This document shows positions 1 to 8,451 of a stretch of DNA of 64,000 nt, piece after piece (the first letter of the stretch is position 1; each line of letters starts with the position of its first letter). The notes below the pieces were generated by a model. It searched no databases and was not told where the DNA came from. It was given only the letters and a program-made list of their open reading frames with translations. Made by a program: the position numbers and the translations under genes. Source of the DNA: Phycisphaeraceae bacterium (lineage in GTDB: Bacteria; Planctomycetota; Phycisphaerae; Phycisphaerales; Phycisphaeraceae); assembly GCA_020851735.1 (NCBI GenBank), contig JADZCD010000020.1:24008-88007 (forward strand), written 5' to 3'.

Positions 1-120
1 ACGGGGATGGTGGCGTATGCCCGGATGGCGCAGGGGGGGCATTTTCTGTCGGACGTGCTGTTCGCGGTGACGCTGACGTATCTGGTGATCGCGGGGTTGA
101 GGCGGTGGGTGAAGGGGTGA
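1..120 (+). CDS. PAP2-family phosphatase, C-terminal fragment
   Basis: The window opens inside a gene; only the last 39 codons are visible, ending at TGA. The segment ARMAQGGHFLSDVLF fits the third PAP2 motif (Arg, then a His and an Asp), as seen in lipid A 1-phosphatase-like members. A hydrophobic stretch and a basic tail follow, as expected for an integral membrane phosphatase acting on lipid phosphates. The catalytic core lies outside the window, so the substrate cannot be inferred. Confidence 0.6.
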   Translation, partial: TGMVAYARMAQGGHFLSDVLFAVTLTYLVIAGLRRWVKG

Positions 121-155
121 CGCGGAAATCACCGCGAAGATCACAAAAAAAATAA

Positions 156-264
156 GCCGCAGATGAACGCAGATAAACGCGGATTTAAGAAATCAGGCCG
201 CCCCTAAGAATTAGAGGTCAGATGCTTGGGTTCTATCTGCGTTCATCTGCGTTTATCTGTGGCT
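156..264. repeat. Long imperfect palindrome, repeat type D copy 1
   Basis: The left arm contains GCAGATGAACGCAGATAAAC and the right arm is close to its reverse complement, about 50 bases apart in the centre. The same arm sequences recur at 52343-52422 and 60071-60149, each time in or beside an intergenic gap. The arms could fold into a long hairpin. Very similar palindromes are widespread in unrelated bacterial genomes (general knowledge). I see no coding potential. Confidence 0.8.
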
Positions 265-315
265 GATTTTCTGCGCTCTCTGCGATGATTCTGTTGGGGA
301 AAGAGCGGTCGGGTA

Positions 316-549
316 CTACTTGGGGATGTGGGCGGCGAATTTCTGGCGGAAGTCATCGAGGGTGTTGATGCCGGCGGGGAGTTTGGCTTCCTCGATGAGC
401 ATGATGGGGATGCCGTCGCGGATGGGGTAGCGCAGGCCCCCCACTTCTGCGATCAGTTCGTCGCCTTCCTGGCGCAGGCGGGAGCGGGTCAGGGGGCAGA
501 CCAGTACGTCCAGCAGTTCCGGGTCGAGTTTGGCGGCGGTGGGTGTCAT
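316..549 (-). CDS. Trm112 family protein (YcaR-like)
   Basis: This 77-residue protein has the Trm112 pattern: [10 protein letters not shown] near residues 12-21 and [11 protein letters not shown] near 41-51. Bacterial members are small proteins often found near LPS or cell-envelope genes. In eukaryotes and archaea Trm112 activates methyltransferases, but the bacterial role is poorly defined. Only one cysteine is present, so it would not bind zinc the way four-cysteine relatives do. The ATG start at 549 is followed directly by a conserved-looking N-terminus. It is transcribed like murA, with a repeat element between them. Confidence 0.8.
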   Translation of the reverse strand: MTPTAAKLDPELLDVLVCPLTRSRLRQEGDELIAEVGGLRYPIRDGIPIMLIEEAKLPAGINTLDDFRQKFAAHIPK

Positions 550-671
550 GTTTGTTGATCCTAAGAGGCGGGGGGACGTGGGGGAAATAACTGCTATTTC
601 TCTGGGGCACGCGGCCCCCGGAAGATACTAAGTGGCATCTGACAGCAGGCACCCGGCAAGTCACTGGCAAG

Positions 672-766
672 ACGGCGATCTGCGATCGCCCGCTAAACGG
701 CGTGGAGTGCCCAGGGATTTCTTCCCTGGGCTTTAATCCCCCGCTTGCTGACGCGCGCGGCTCGTT
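672..766 (+). repeat. Hairpin repeat type A, copy 1 (95 bp)
   Basis: A 95-base element starts with ACGGCGATCTGCGATCGCCC and ends with GGCTCGTT. In the middle is a perfect hairpin, GCCCAGGG, seven bases, CCCTGGGC. A second copy at 2405-2499 has the same length and orientation and differs at only three positions by eye. Partial copies of the hairpin occur at 8452-8474 and 10966-10988, and part of the 3' half lies in reverse inside alr. It lies between the 3' end of murA and the Trm112-like gene. Confidence 0.9.
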
Positions 767-789
767 GGGAGGGCGCTTCCGGGGGGGGG

Positions 790-2172
790 TTAGACGGCGG
801 GGCGGTCGACACGTTCGATGTCGGCGCCTAATTCGCGCAGGGTTTCCTCCATGCGGTAGTAGCCGCGATCCAAGTGATAGACGCGATTGACGGTGGTGGT
901 GCCGCTGGCGGCCAGACCGGCTAGGACCAGGCCGGCGGAGGCGCGCAGGTCGCTGGCCATGACGGGGGCGCCTTCCAGTTCGCGCACGCCGCTGACGAGC
1001 ACCGACGCGCCGCTGCGCACCAGGTTGGCGCCCATGCGGAGCAGCTCAGCGACGTGCAGGAAGCGGTCGGGGAATATTTTTTCGGTGATGATCGAGTTGC
1101 CGTCGGCTAAGCACAACAGGGCCATGATCTGGGCTTGGAGGTCGGTGGGGAACCCGGGGTGGGGCTGGGTGGTGACCTGAATGGGTTCCAGGCGGCGGCT
1201 GCTGGAGACGCGGACGGTGTGCCCGGCGCACATCTCGCTTAGTTGGCCTTGGGAAACGGGCTTGGGTTGGCCGTCCGGGACGACGACTTCGGTGTGGACG
1301 CCCACGGCGTGGAGGCGGTCGAGGGCGGCGCCCATGGCTTCAAGGGGGCAATTTTCCAGGGTGACGTCGCCGTTGGTCATGGCGGCGGCCATGATGAAGG
1401 TGCCGGCCTCGATGCGGTCGGGAATGATGGCGTGTTCGACGCCGTGGAGTTTTTCGACGCCGTCGATGACCAGGCGGGGGGACCCGGCGCCTTCGATGTG
1501 GGCGCCCATGGCGATGAGCATGCGGGCTAAGTCGACGACCTCCGGCTCGCAGGCGGCGGATTCGATGATGGTGCGGCCCTCGGCCAGGGCGGCGGCGCAC
1601 ATGACGTTGTCGGTGCCTAAGACGGTGGACCCGAAGGGACCGCCTAGGAAAATTCGCGTGCCCTTTAAGCGTCCGGGCTTGCCGCGTTCGTAACCGGGGG
1701 CCTGGGCGACGATGTACCCGCCGTCAAGGGTGATCTGGGCGCCTAAGGCGCGCAGGCCCTGGAGGTGCAGGTCGACGGGGCGGTCGCCGATGTTGCACCC
1801 GCCGGGCATGGAAACGCGGGCGAACCCGCGTTTGGCGAGCATGGGGCCCAGGACGCAGATGCTGGCCCGCATGGTGCGGACGATGTCGTAGGGGGCTTCG
1901 GACTTCTGGTCGTCCTTGGTGTGCAGGCGGACTTTCATTTCGCCGCGCTGGGTTGACCCGGCGTCGGCGGATTCCACGTTCGCGTCGACGCCCAGTTCAT
2001 TGAGCAGGCGAATCATGTTGCGGATGTCGGCTAAGTCCGGCACGCTGGAAAGGTTGACCGGCTGGTCGGTCAAAAGGGCGGCCGCCATGAGGGGCAGGGC
2101 GGCGTTTTTAGCGCCGTGGACCCGTAAACGACCGCGTAAGTGTTTGCCGCCTTTAATGACAAATGCATCCAT
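790..2172 (-). CDS. murA: UDP-N-acetylglucosamine 1-carboxyvinyltransferase
   Basis: MurA catalyses the first committed step of peptidoglycan synthesis, adding enolpyruvate from PEP to UDP-GlcNAc in the cytoplasm. The 460-residue product begins MDAFVIKGG and has the substrate pair Lys22-Asn23 (GAKNAALPL). The catalytic loop is GGCNIGDRPVDLH, with Cys126 matching the fosfomycin-target Cys115 of E. coli. The frame is open far upstream, but homology begins at the ATG at 2172, which follows a GGGAGA-like ribosome site. The protein is about 40 residues longer than E. coli MurA, mainly in a loop near residues 65-92. It is flanked by two direct copies of repeat A. A planctomycete with murA is consistent with reports of peptidoglycan in the phylum. 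Confidence 0.96.
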   Translation of the reverse strand: MDAFVIKGGKHLRGRLRVHGAKNAALPLMAAALLTDQPVNLSSVPDLADIRNMIRLLNELGVDANVESADAGSTQRGEMKVRLHTKDDQKSEAPYDIVRTMRASICVLGPMLAKRGFARVSMPGGCNIGDRPVDLHLQGLRALGAQITLDGGYIVAQAPGYERGKPGRLKGTRIFLGGPFGSTVLGTDNVMCAAALAEGRTIIESAACEPEVVDLARMLIAMGAHIEGAGSPRLVIDGVEKLHGVEHAIIPDRIEAGTFIMAAAMTNGDVTLENCPLEAMGAALDRLHAVGVHTEVVVPDGQPKPVSQGQLSEMCAGHTVRVSSSRRLEPIQVTTQPHPGFPTDLQAQIMALLCLADGNSIITEKIFPDRFLHVAELLRMGANLVRSGASVLVSGVRELEGAPVMASDLRASAGLVLAGLAASGTTTVNRVYHLDRGYYRMEETLRELGADIERVDRPAV

Positions 2173-2338
2173 AGCCTTATGTTCTCCCAAAACGGGGCCC
2201 GGCTCGCAAATAGAGGGGCGGGCGATCAGGAATGAGCCTGGTGGTTTATCGGGAGATTGGGGGGAGGTGGATTGGGCGAAGGGGTGATGGGGTGAGTAAT
2301 AAGAGGTTGGGGAAAAAGCTGGAAGACTGAAATGTGAC

Positions 2339-2357
2339 CCCCCGGCAGAGCCGGGGG
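2339..2357. repeat. Hairpin repeat type C, copy 1
   Basis: CCCCCGGC, three bases, GCCGGGGG forms a perfect eight-base stem. On the other strand it is preceded by TTCAG. The same arrangement occurs at 61513-61531, a shorter one at 60202-60216, and a copy cut by the window end at 63991. Confidence 0.75.
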
Positions 2358-2404
2358 CTGAATCCAATGTGACGTGATGCCCTGTGGAAATCGTGGCGGC
2401 AGAT

Positions 2405-2499
2405 ACGGCGATCTGCGATCGCCCGCTAAACGGCGTGGAGTGCCCAGGGATTTTTTCCCTGGGCTTTAATCCCCCGCTTACTGACGTGCGCGGCTCGTT
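2405..2499 (+). repeat. Hairpin repeat type A, copy 2 (95 bp)
   Basis: This near-identical direct copy of the element at 672-766 has the same length and orientation with three differences by eye. With copy 1 it brackets murA completely, making a direct-repeat-flanked single-gene unit. Confidence 0.9.
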
Positions 2500-2580
2500 A
2501 AGGCAAGCGCTGGCGGGGGGTGGGGGGAAACATCCGGGCGAACATGGTAAAACAACCAACCCTATCTGAGGAGTTCTGCG

Positions 2581-3096
2581 ATGGACCTGCTGGCACTGGT
2601 TCGTGACATTCCGGATTGGCCTAAGCCGGGCATTGTTTTTAAGGACATTACGCCGCTGCTGCGGAATCCGGCGGGGCTGGCGATGGCGGTGGAGCTGATG
2701 GCTAATCCGTTCCGCGGCAAGGGGGTGGAGGTGGTGGTGGGCACGGAAAGCCGGGGGTTTATCTTTGGGGTGGCGGTGGCGCAGGCGCTGTCGGCGGGAT
2801 TTGTGCCCATCCGCAAGCCCAAGAAGCTGCCTTACAAGACGGTAGGGATCGATTACGCCCTGGAATACGGGACGGATCGGCTGGAGGTACACACGGACGC
2901 GGTGACCAAAGGCCAGCGGGTGCTGATGGTGGATGACCTTTTGGCCACGGGGGGGACGATGAAGGCGTCGTGTCAGCTGATCGCGGGATTGGGGGCCAAG
3001 CTCATGGGCATTTCGGTGCTTATTGAGCTGGCTTTCCTCAACGGCAAGGCCCAGTTGACCCCCTTCGCTGACGTGCATGCCGTTCTGAAAGTATGA
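2581..3096 (+). CDS. apt: Adenine phosphoribosyltransferase
   Basis: Apt salvages adenine by joining it to PRPP to make AMP and pyrophosphate in the cytoplasm. The 171-residue product is full length for the family. It opens with the typical IPDWPKPGIVFKDITPLL-like segment, has ESRGF near residue 56, and has the PRPP-binding loop VLMVDDLLATGGT at about 114-126. The ATG at 2581 follows GAGGAGTT at good spacing. The stop overlaps the next start by four bases (ATGA), so apt is probably co-translated with the CPBP protease gene. Confidence 0.96.
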   Translation: MDLLALVRDIPDWPKPGIVFKDITPLLRNPAGLAMAVELMANPFRGKGVEVVVGTESRGFIFGVAVAQALSAGFVPIRKPKKLPYKTVGIDYALEYGTDRLEVHTDAVTKGQRVLMVDDLLATGGTMKASCQLIAGLGAKLMGISVLIELAFLNGKAQLTPFADVHAVLKV

Positions 3097-3905
3097 TGCC
3101 GGGGGTTATGACCCTGCCGCCCCGCTCACCTTCACGCAAGAAACAACAGCCGCCGCTGCAAAGCTATTGGCTGTTGGCGCAGCAGCCGCTGCAGTCGTTG
3201 TTTTTTTTATTGCCGCTGGTGCTGCTGTATGAAGTGGGGACGATTGTCTACATCCGTCACGCCACGGGCACGCCGACGCCGCACATTCTGGCGTACTCGA
3301 TGCTGCAGCATTTTTTCGAGGCGGTGGGCGTGGGGCACGGGGCGTATTACCTGCCGGGGTTGATCGTGATCGTGGTGCTGCTTTGCCTGCACGTGGTGCG
3401 GCGGGATCGCTGGCAATTTGAAACGCACATTTATCTGTGGATGGGCATTGAATCGGTGCTGCTGGCCCTGCCGCTGTTCGTGCTGATGCTCATAGGCTGG
3501 GGGGCGGCGACGCCGCAATGGCATCTGCTCCAGGCTCTGGATTCGACGCCGGCGACGCCGTGGCAGCCGATGCTGATTTACAGCGTGGGGGCGGGGATCT
3601 ATGAGGAATTGCTGTTTCGCTTGATCGCCATCGCGCTGGTGCACATGTTCTTAGTCGATCTGTTGTCGCTGCCGGAGCACATCGGGGCGATCGGGGCGGT
3701 GGCGGTGTCGGCGTTGCTCTTTGCCCTGTATCACTTCGGCCCGGACAACCCGTTTAACGTGCGCAAGCTGGCGTTTTATTCCCTGGCGGGGATTTACTTC
3801 GCGGTGGTGTATCTGCTGCGCGGGTTCGGCATCGTGGCGGGCACGCACGCGATGTACGACATTCTGGTGGTGCTGCTGCAGATTGCCCAGCATCAAAACA
3901 CTTGA
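3093..3905 (+). CDS. CPBP family intramembrane metalloprotease
   Basis: This 270-residue protein has about seven hydrophobic segments and the CPBP (Rce1-like) signature motifs: YEELLFR near residue 170, a FALYHF motif near 213 and GTHAMYD near 252. These supply the Glu-Glu and His residues of the active site inside the membrane. Family members process or sequester membrane proteins and peptides; no substrate can be named here. The start overlaps the apt stop by four bases, so translation is probably coupled. That pairing is not a known functional link. Confidence 0.85.
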   Translation: MMPGVMTLPPRSPSRKKQQPPLQSYWLLAQQPLQSLFFLLPLVLLYEVGTIVYIRHATGTPTPHILAYSMLQHFFEAVGVGHGAYYLPGLIVIVVLLCLHVVRRDRWQFETHIYLWMGIESVLLALPLFVLMLIGWGAATPQWHLLQALDSTPATPWQPMLIYSVGAGIYEELLFRLIAIALVHMFLVDLLSLPEHIGAIGAVAVSALLFALYHFGPDNPFNVRKLAFYSLAGIYFAVVYLLRGFGIVAGTHAMYDILVVLLQIAQHQNT

Positions 3906-3997
3906 TAGTCCTGCTTTTACCGGGCGGTTTGGACTTAGGTGGTAATTCCGCTACCATCCCCGCCTTCACCCTATATTTGAGGCAGGAGTTGATTCCC

Positions 3998-4615
3998 ATG
4001 GCCCAGCAGAAAGCAACGAACATCACCTGGCACGACGGCGCGGTTACGGCGCAGGAGAGGCGGAAAAACCTGGGCCAAAAGGGCGTGACGGTGTGGATGA
4101 CGGGCCTGTCGGCCAGCGGGAAGAGCACGATCGCGGTGGCGCTGGAGCAGGTGCTGCTGCAGCGCGGCAAGCACGCGTATCGTCTGGACGGGGACAACAT
4201 CCGGCACGGGCTGAATAAGAACCTGGGCTTCTCGGCCGAGGACCGGGCGGAGAACATCCGGCGGATCGGCGAGGTGGCCAAGCTGTTTGCCGACGCGGGG
4301 CTGATCGCCATCACCAGCTTCATCAGCCCCTACGCGGCTGACCGCGAGGCGGCCCGCAAGCTGCACGCGGACGCGGGGCTGCCTTATATCGAGGTTTACG
4401 TGGATTGCCCGATCGCGGAGGCGGAAAAGCGCGACCCCAAGGGCCTGTACAAAAAGGCGCGGGCGGGGCAACTCAAAGGCTTCACGGGCATCGACGATCC
4501 GTACGAAGCGCCGACGAACCCGGAATTGCACTTGCGCACGGATCAGCTTTCCATCGAACAGTCGGTGGAAAAGCTGCTGGAGTTGCTGGAGCAAAAAGGG
4601 TTGCTTAAGGCCTAA
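3998..4615 (+). CDS. cysC: Adenylyl-sulfate kinase
   Basis: CysC phosphorylates adenosine 5'-phosphosulfate to PAPS in sulfate activation. The 205-residue product has a P-loop GLSASGKST at residues 36-44 and the APS-kinase motif [11 protein letters not shown], followed by the family segment beginning LGFSAEDR. The lid region FISPYAADR is also present. I chose the ATG at 3998 because AGGAG lies at good spacing before it and family homology begins shortly after; an in-frame upstream ATG at 3902 overlaps the previous gene. No cysDN or cysH is nearby, so it acts as a stand-alone kinase gene. Confidence 0.94.
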   Translation: MAQQKATNITWHDGAVTAQERRKNLGQKGVTVWMTGLSASGKSTIAVALEQVLLQRGKHAYRLDGDNIRHGLNKNLGFSAEDRAENIRRIGEVAKLFADAGLIAITSFISPYAADREAARKLHADAGLPYIEVYVDCPIAEAEKRDPKGLYKKARAGQLKGFTGIDDPYEAPTNPELHLRTDQLSIEQSVEKLLELLEQKGLLKA

Positions 4616-4674
4616 GGCCAGGCGAGAGCGCAGGCTGCGGAATTTCCGGGGATTCGCCGCGGCGGACGGCGCGC

Positions 4675-6207
4675 TCAGGCGGCTTGGCGCATGCGGTTGA
4701 GGGCGTTGAAGGCGGCCACGCGATAGCACTCGGCGAGGGTGGGGAAGTTAAAGACGTTCTCCACGAAGAACCGCACGTCGCCGCCGAAGGACATCACGGC
4801 CTGGCCGATGTGGATCAGCTCGGTGGCGCCGGTGCCGATGATGTGCACGCCCAGAATCTTGCGGGTTTCCTGGTGGACTAACAGTTTCAGCAGGCCTTCA
4901 TGGTCGCCGAGCAACTGCCCGCGGGCGATCTCCTGATAAAGAGCTGTGCCCGACTCAAAGGGAATGCCCTCGGCGGTGAGCTGCTGCTCGGTCTTGCCGA
5001 TCATGGAGATTTCCGGCACGGCGTAGATGCCGTAGGGCAAAAGCTCGGTCATGCCGCCGGTGTCGGCGCCGCAGGCGTGGCAGGAAGCTTGCCGGCCCTG
5101 CTCCATGGCGGTGCTGGCCAGGGCGGGGAACCCGATCACGTCGCCGACGGCGTAGATGTGGGGCGCGGCGGTCTGGAAGTGCTCGTTGACTTTCAAGCGG
5201 CCGCGTTCGTCGGCGGCTAAGCCCACGTTTTCCAGGGCTAATTCGCGGGCGTTGCCCTCACGGCCCACGGCGTATAAAAGCGTCTGGGCCCGCAAGCGTT
5301 TGCCGGATTCCAGCACGGCTTCGACGCCCCCGCCCCCGGAAGAAGTGCCCCCGGAAGGTACCGAGCCGGCCCCGCATTTCCATGCGGGGCTATCACCGGC
5401 CCCGGAAGTCTCGGAAACTTCGGAAGCTTCGGAGGGAGTGCTCTTTGACGCTTCGTCTGAGGATGGCATCGGTTCGGACAGGCGCTGGATGCTGGCGACT
5501 TTTTCGCCCAGGCGCAGGGAGATGCCGGCGCGGCGCATGTGGTAGTGAAAGGCTTCGCAGATTTCCTGGTCGAGGAAGCCGAGCACCTGATTCTTGGCGT
5601 CGATGAGGGTAACGCTCACGCCGAGGGTGGCCATGATGCAGGCGTATTCGGTGCCGATGACGCCGCCGCCGACGACGATCATGCTGCGGGGGAGGGTCTT
5701 AATCTGCAGCACGCCGTCGGAACAGACCACGGTGTGATCGTCAAAAGGAACCTGGGCAGGACGGGCGGGGCGGGTGCCGGTGGCGATGATGAATTTGTCG
5801 GCCATCACCAGTTGGGTGTCGTTGGCGCAGGTGACCTGCAAAAGGTTGGGGCCTTCAAAATGAGCGGTGCCCCAGACGACGTCGATGCCGTTGCGCTCGA
5901 ACTGCTCCTGGAGCATTTCCAATTCGGTGTGGATGACCTGCTGGCTGACGTAGATCAGGTCGGTGATGGTGATGTCGCGTTTGACGCGGTGGCTGCGTCC
6001 AAAGAGTCCGCGGCGGCTGGCGCCGGTGAGGTGCATGGCGGCTTCGCGCAGGGCTTTGCTGGGGATGGTGCCGGTGTTGACGGCGGCCCCGCCGAGCTTC
6101 TCGTGCTTTTCAATGATGACCACGCTCTTGCCGAGCTTGGCGGCCTGGATGGCGGCCTTCTGTCCGGCCGGTCCGGTACCGATCACCGCGATGTCATAAT
6201 GACGCAT
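4675..6207 (-). CDS. sthA: Soluble pyridine nucleotide transhydrogenase, with in-frame repeat insertion
   Basis: SthA is a cytoplasmic FAD enzyme that balances NADH and NADPH. The 510-residue protein has the FAD-binding GTGPAG at residues 10-15 and the segment GGAAVNTGTIPSKAL. The latter lacks the two redox cysteines of lipoamide dehydrogenase, as in E. coli SthA. A second dinucleotide fold (VVGGGVIGTEYA) and a conserved end (IHIGQAVM, FNFPTLAECYRVAAFNALNRM) follow. It is about 44 residues longer than the E. coli enzyme. The excess is a Ser/Gly/Pro-rich block at residues 244-294, between two strands that are contiguous in relatives, and this block is encoded by repeat DNA. The frame is intact, so the protein is probably functional with a surface loop. 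Confidence 0.93.
   Translation of the reverse strand: MRHYDIAVIGTGPAGQKAAIQAAKLGKSVVIIEKHEKLGGAAVNTGTIPSKALREAAMHLTGASRRGLFGRSHRVKRDITITDLIYVSQQVIHTELEMLQEQFERNGIDVVWGTAHFEGPNLLQVTCANDTQLVMADKFIIATGTRPARPAQVPFDDHTVVCSDGVLQIKTLPRSMIVVGGGVIGTEYACIMATLGVSVTLIDAKNQVLGFLDQEICEAFHYHMRRAGISLRLGEKVASIQRLSEPMPSSDEASKSTPSEASEVSETSGAGDSPAWKCGAGSVPSGGTSSGGGGVEAVLESGKRLRAQTLLYAVGREGNARELALENVGLAADERGRLKVNEHFQTAAPHIYAVGDVIGFPALASTAMEQGRQASCHACGADTGGMTELLPYGIYAVPEISMIGKTEQQLTAEGIPFESGTALYQEIARGQLLGDHEGLLKLLVHQETRKILGVHIIGTGATELIHIGQAVMSFGGDVRFFVENVFNFPTLAECYRVAAFNALNRMRQAA
5326..5478 (-). repeat. Compound repeat inserted in frame in sthA
   Basis: About 153 bases encode residues 244-294 of SthA. The block holds CCCCCGGAAG-type words (5334-5358), a perfect hairpin of GCCCCGCAT, TTCC, ATGCGGGGC at 5369-5390 (as read on the plus strand), and Ser/Glu-rich TTCGG-type repeats (5400-5470). 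On the sense strand the hairpin reads as the peptide SPAWKCGAGS. The same hairpin, in the same frame, occurs in alr at 51698-51719. Confidence 0.85.
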
Positions 6208-6528
6208 ATCCCACCCGCTTTTTGGCGCACCGGCGGGCTGGAAACGGACTGAGCCGGCGCTGGACCCATAACCCCATCATCGGCTGGGCGGCGAGGGAGG
6301 CTTAATGCTTAATGAGCAGGCTGAGCGATCAAAGCACGAGTTGCGGGCCTGACATCGCTCTGCGGACGAATAGCCAATAATAAACAGTAGGGCGGCACAG
6401 GGAGCGGACCAATGGGGAGTGCCTCATGCCAACATTGGAATGAAAACGTCAGGCGAGGGTGAAACAACGCCGCCACGGCGTCATTCTGGCGGAACTAGGC
6501 GCGGGCCAATGCACCATGCGCCCAAAGA
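6208..6528. other. Intergenic gap without recognisable features
   Basis: These 321 bases lie between the sthA start and the end of the next leftward gene. I see no plausible gene, tRNA, strong terminator or repeat of the types found elsewhere. The sthA promoter is expected at its left edge, but no convincing motif was found. Confidence 0.5.
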
Positions 6529-7011
6529 TTACTGAGGGGAAGGATGGGTATGGCTTATACCGGCCCACTTCTGAAGCTGGGCTCGGGTCAGCCTTGGTCC
6601 TCGATATGGATTGGGTGGTGACCATTTCTTGACGAACTCGCTGTCGTCTCCAACATCAGCCGACCAATCGACGAATTGGCCGGTCGCGTCAAATACATAG
6701 ACGGCAGGACCGGAGGGAAAAAAAGGGCCCGTCAGCAGGATTACCCACGGCGATTCCTTTTTGTAGGCGATGACGTATTCGGCGCCATCGTGCTGAAACC
6801 ACACATAAGTATCCAACGACGGCTGCCACTTCATAAAGGCTGCCAAGGACTGCATACTCGGCGGCGGCGTAAGGAAAACCCCGCTGCCTATTTTACAGAC
6901 ACAGGAGATAGGCAACCCCAACAATAGAACAACCATTGTCCAGCCGAACCATCCCAACCGTCGCTGGCGAGTATTGCGCACAACCCCCTTCGTCATCGTG
7001 CTTGTGGGCAT
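6529..7011 (-). CDS. Hypothetical single-pass membrane protein
   Basis: I do not recognise this 160-residue protein. It has a short basic N-terminus (RNTRQRRLGWFG), one hydrophobic segment near residues 25-42 ending in a Cys-containing stretch (ISCVCKIGSG), then a soluble domain rich in Trp, Tyr and Pro. That topology suggests an anchored protein facing the periplasm. I chose the ATG at 7011 because a TATAAT box lies six bases upstream, pointing to a leaderless transcript. A TTG at 7053 or an ATG at 6996 are alternatives. It stands alone between sthA and the UroD-like gene. Confidence 0.55.
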   Translation of the reverse strand: MPTSTMTKGVVRNTRQRRLGWFGWTMVVLLLGLPISCVCKIGSGVFLTPPPSMQSLAAFMKWQPSLDTYVWFQHDGAEYVIAYKKESPWVILLTGPFFPSGPAVYVFDATGQFVDWSADVGDDSEFVKKWSPPNPYRGPRLTRAQLQKWAGISHTHPSPQ

Positions 7012-7017
7012 ATTTAA

Positions 7018-7023
7018 ATTATA
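7018..7023 (-). promoter_or_regulatory. Candidate -10 box for a leaderless transcript
   Basis: On the minus strand TATAAT sits six bases before the ATG at 7011, with TTACGG 17 bases upstream as a weak -35 candidate. Transcription would begin close to the start codon, which agrees with the lack of a ribosome binding site there. Confidence 0.35.
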
Positions 7024-7093
7024 ACCGTCAGTCTTTTCGCCCGTAAGCTGCAATCAAACTTGAGAGTCTCAGTTTGCTCTCTCCAGCACATGG

Positions 7094-7174
7094 TTAATCC
7101 GGCGGGAGGGTTTCAAAGCGGTAGCCGACTTCGCGCAGGGTGAGCAGGTAGCGGGGGCGATCCAACACGCTAGC
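7094..7174 (-). pseudogene. Remnant of an OmpR-type response regulator C-terminus
   Basis: Directly behind the UroD-like stop codon, in another frame, 26 codons and a stop encode DRPRYLLTLREVGYRFE plus a short tail. This matches the end of OmpR/PhoB winged-helix domains, where a wing strand reads roughly R-Y-L-x-T-V-R-G-x-G-Y-R-F. No start or other domain exists upstream, because that DNA is the UroD-like gene. I interpret it as a decayed or recombined fragment left when the present neighbour was joined here. Confidence 0.6.
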
Positions 7175-8285
7175 GGTGCGCAGCGCACCATTTTTGGATC
7201 ATTTTGACGCGGGTGATGGCTTCTTCGCCGATGCCTTCGGGGACTTCGTCGGAAACGCCCAGGACCAGGCGCGGGTGGAAGAGCTGGACGACCTTTTCAA
7301 CGCAGGCCATCAGGTCGTCGCGCGAATATTGGTCCATGAAAAGCACGGCGGGGATGCCGTCGAGCACGATTTTGTCGCCGATGTGGGCCTTGATTTCCTC
7401 CAGCGTGACGTCGCCCTGGGGCACGGGGGTGAGGGCTTCAATGCCGTCGAAGGCCATGTCCTTAAGGTAGCGCAGAAGAATCTTGCAGAAGCCGTCGATG
7501 TGGACGTGGGTGTAAAGGCCGGCCTTGCGGAGTTGCCCGGAGCGCTTGGCGTACCAGGGCAGGAGGTATTTTTCGATGTATTCCGGGCCTAAAAGTTGAT
7601 CGTGGAGGTTTTCGCCGAAGTTGACGATTTTGACCAGGTCCGTGTGCTGGGGAATCTGTTCGTAGAGGGCGTCGTAGGAATCGTCGATCAGGCGCATGGC
7701 GTCCTCGACTTCGTCGGGGTAATCAGCCAGGGCGTAGATGAGGCACTCGATGGGCATCCACCATTGGGCCAAGTGCTGGTAGGGGCTTTTGGGGACCCAG
7801 AATTGCGGGCTGCCGCGCGGGCCGATGAATTGATCGCCGATTTCAAAACGCTGGCGATCGAACCCGTGGGTGACGTGCTGGTACATCCAGCGCAGGCATT
7901 TGAGATCGTCGCGCGTCTGCACGGGATAGCGGACGGTGCGCCAGACCTGGTCCTCGTTTTTTAAGTGTTCGCGGACGAGCTGGCCATGGGGCGTGTGGTA
8001 GTAGGTCCAGGAACGGTCGCCTTCCTCGCGCTTGGTGATTTTGACCTCGGGGCCGAAGAATTGGCGGACGGGGTCGGGCTGATCGGTGTAGTAGTGCAGG
8101 TAGCGCATGGAGACGCCCAGATCGTCCATGAAGCCGCGCACATCGGTGCGCTCATAAGCGGCGGGCAACTGGTTCATGACCTTGTGCCAGGCAAACCACG
8201 GCTCAACGCGCGGCTGAAAGAACACCGGACCGCCGGCCGGATGGGTGCGGTCAAACACCGCCAGGTTCATCTGTCGATGGTTCAT
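7170..8285 (-). CDS. Uroporphyrinogen decarboxylase-like protein
   Basis: This 371-residue protein belongs to the URO-D / cobalamin methyltransferase superfamily, as judged from its TIM-barrel-like layout and C-terminal segments such as GIEALTPVPQGDVTLEEIKAHIGDKI and LVLGVSDEVPEG. Planctomycetes carry many such genes, mostly of unknown substrate. It lacks the N-terminal pattern of true HemE, so haem synthesis is unlikely. The ATG at 8285 follows AAAGG at seven bases; a TTG six codons upstream is a weaker choice. It lies just downstream of the GH2 beta-mannosidase gene on the same strand, so co-transcription is possible. Confidence 0.8.
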   Translation of the reverse strand: MNHRQMNLAVFDRTHPAGGPVFFQPRVEPWFAWHKVMNQLPAAYERTDVRGFMDDLGVSMRYLHYYTDQPDPVRQFFGPEVKITKREEGDRSWTYYHTPHGQLVREHLKNEDQVWRTVRYPVQTRDDLKCLRWMYQHVTHGFDRQRFEIGDQFIGPRGSPQFWVPKSPYQHLAQWWMPIECLIYALADYPDEVEDAMRLIDDSYDALYEQIPQHTDLVKIVNFGENLHDQLLGPEYIEKYLLPWYAKRSGQLRKAGLYTHVHIDGFCKILLRYLKDMAFDGIEALTPVPQGDVTLEEIKAHIGDKIVLDGIPAVLFMDQYSRDDLMACVEKVVQLFHPRLVLGVSDEVPEGIGEEAITRVKMIQKWCAAHR

Positions 8286-8451
8286 CGAAAAGCCTTTGTC
8301 CAAAAAAGAAACGATGAGTCGGAAGGAAAATGATGCTCGGCTGATCTTGAATATGCAAATGGGTATAGGAAGTTAAGAACAAGAACAAGATCAATGGCTG
8401 GGGCGCGAAGAAGGATGGATCGACGGGAGCGATTGGCGCAATAGATGCAGT

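Larger units (their letters stand above)
2173..2580. other. Divergent intergenic region murA-apt with two hairpin repeats
   Basis: This 408-base gap separates murA (leftward) from apt (rightward), so it must hold both promoters. I see no convincing -35/-10 pair. It contains hairpin repeat C at 2339-2357 and the full repeat A copy at 2405-2499. A ribosome site (GAGGAGTT) precedes apt. No gene is supported here. Confidence 0.6.

Noticed and set aside
2173..3078. Open reading frame continuing about 300 codons upstream of murA on the minus strand
   Set aside because: It runs antisense through repeat A and the whole apt gene; MurA homology begins exactly at the ATG at 2172.
4675..6207. Dihydrolipoamide dehydrogenase for the FAD enzyme
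   Set aside because: Both redox cysteines are missing (GGAAVNTGTIPSKAL), while C-terminal segments match SthA closely.
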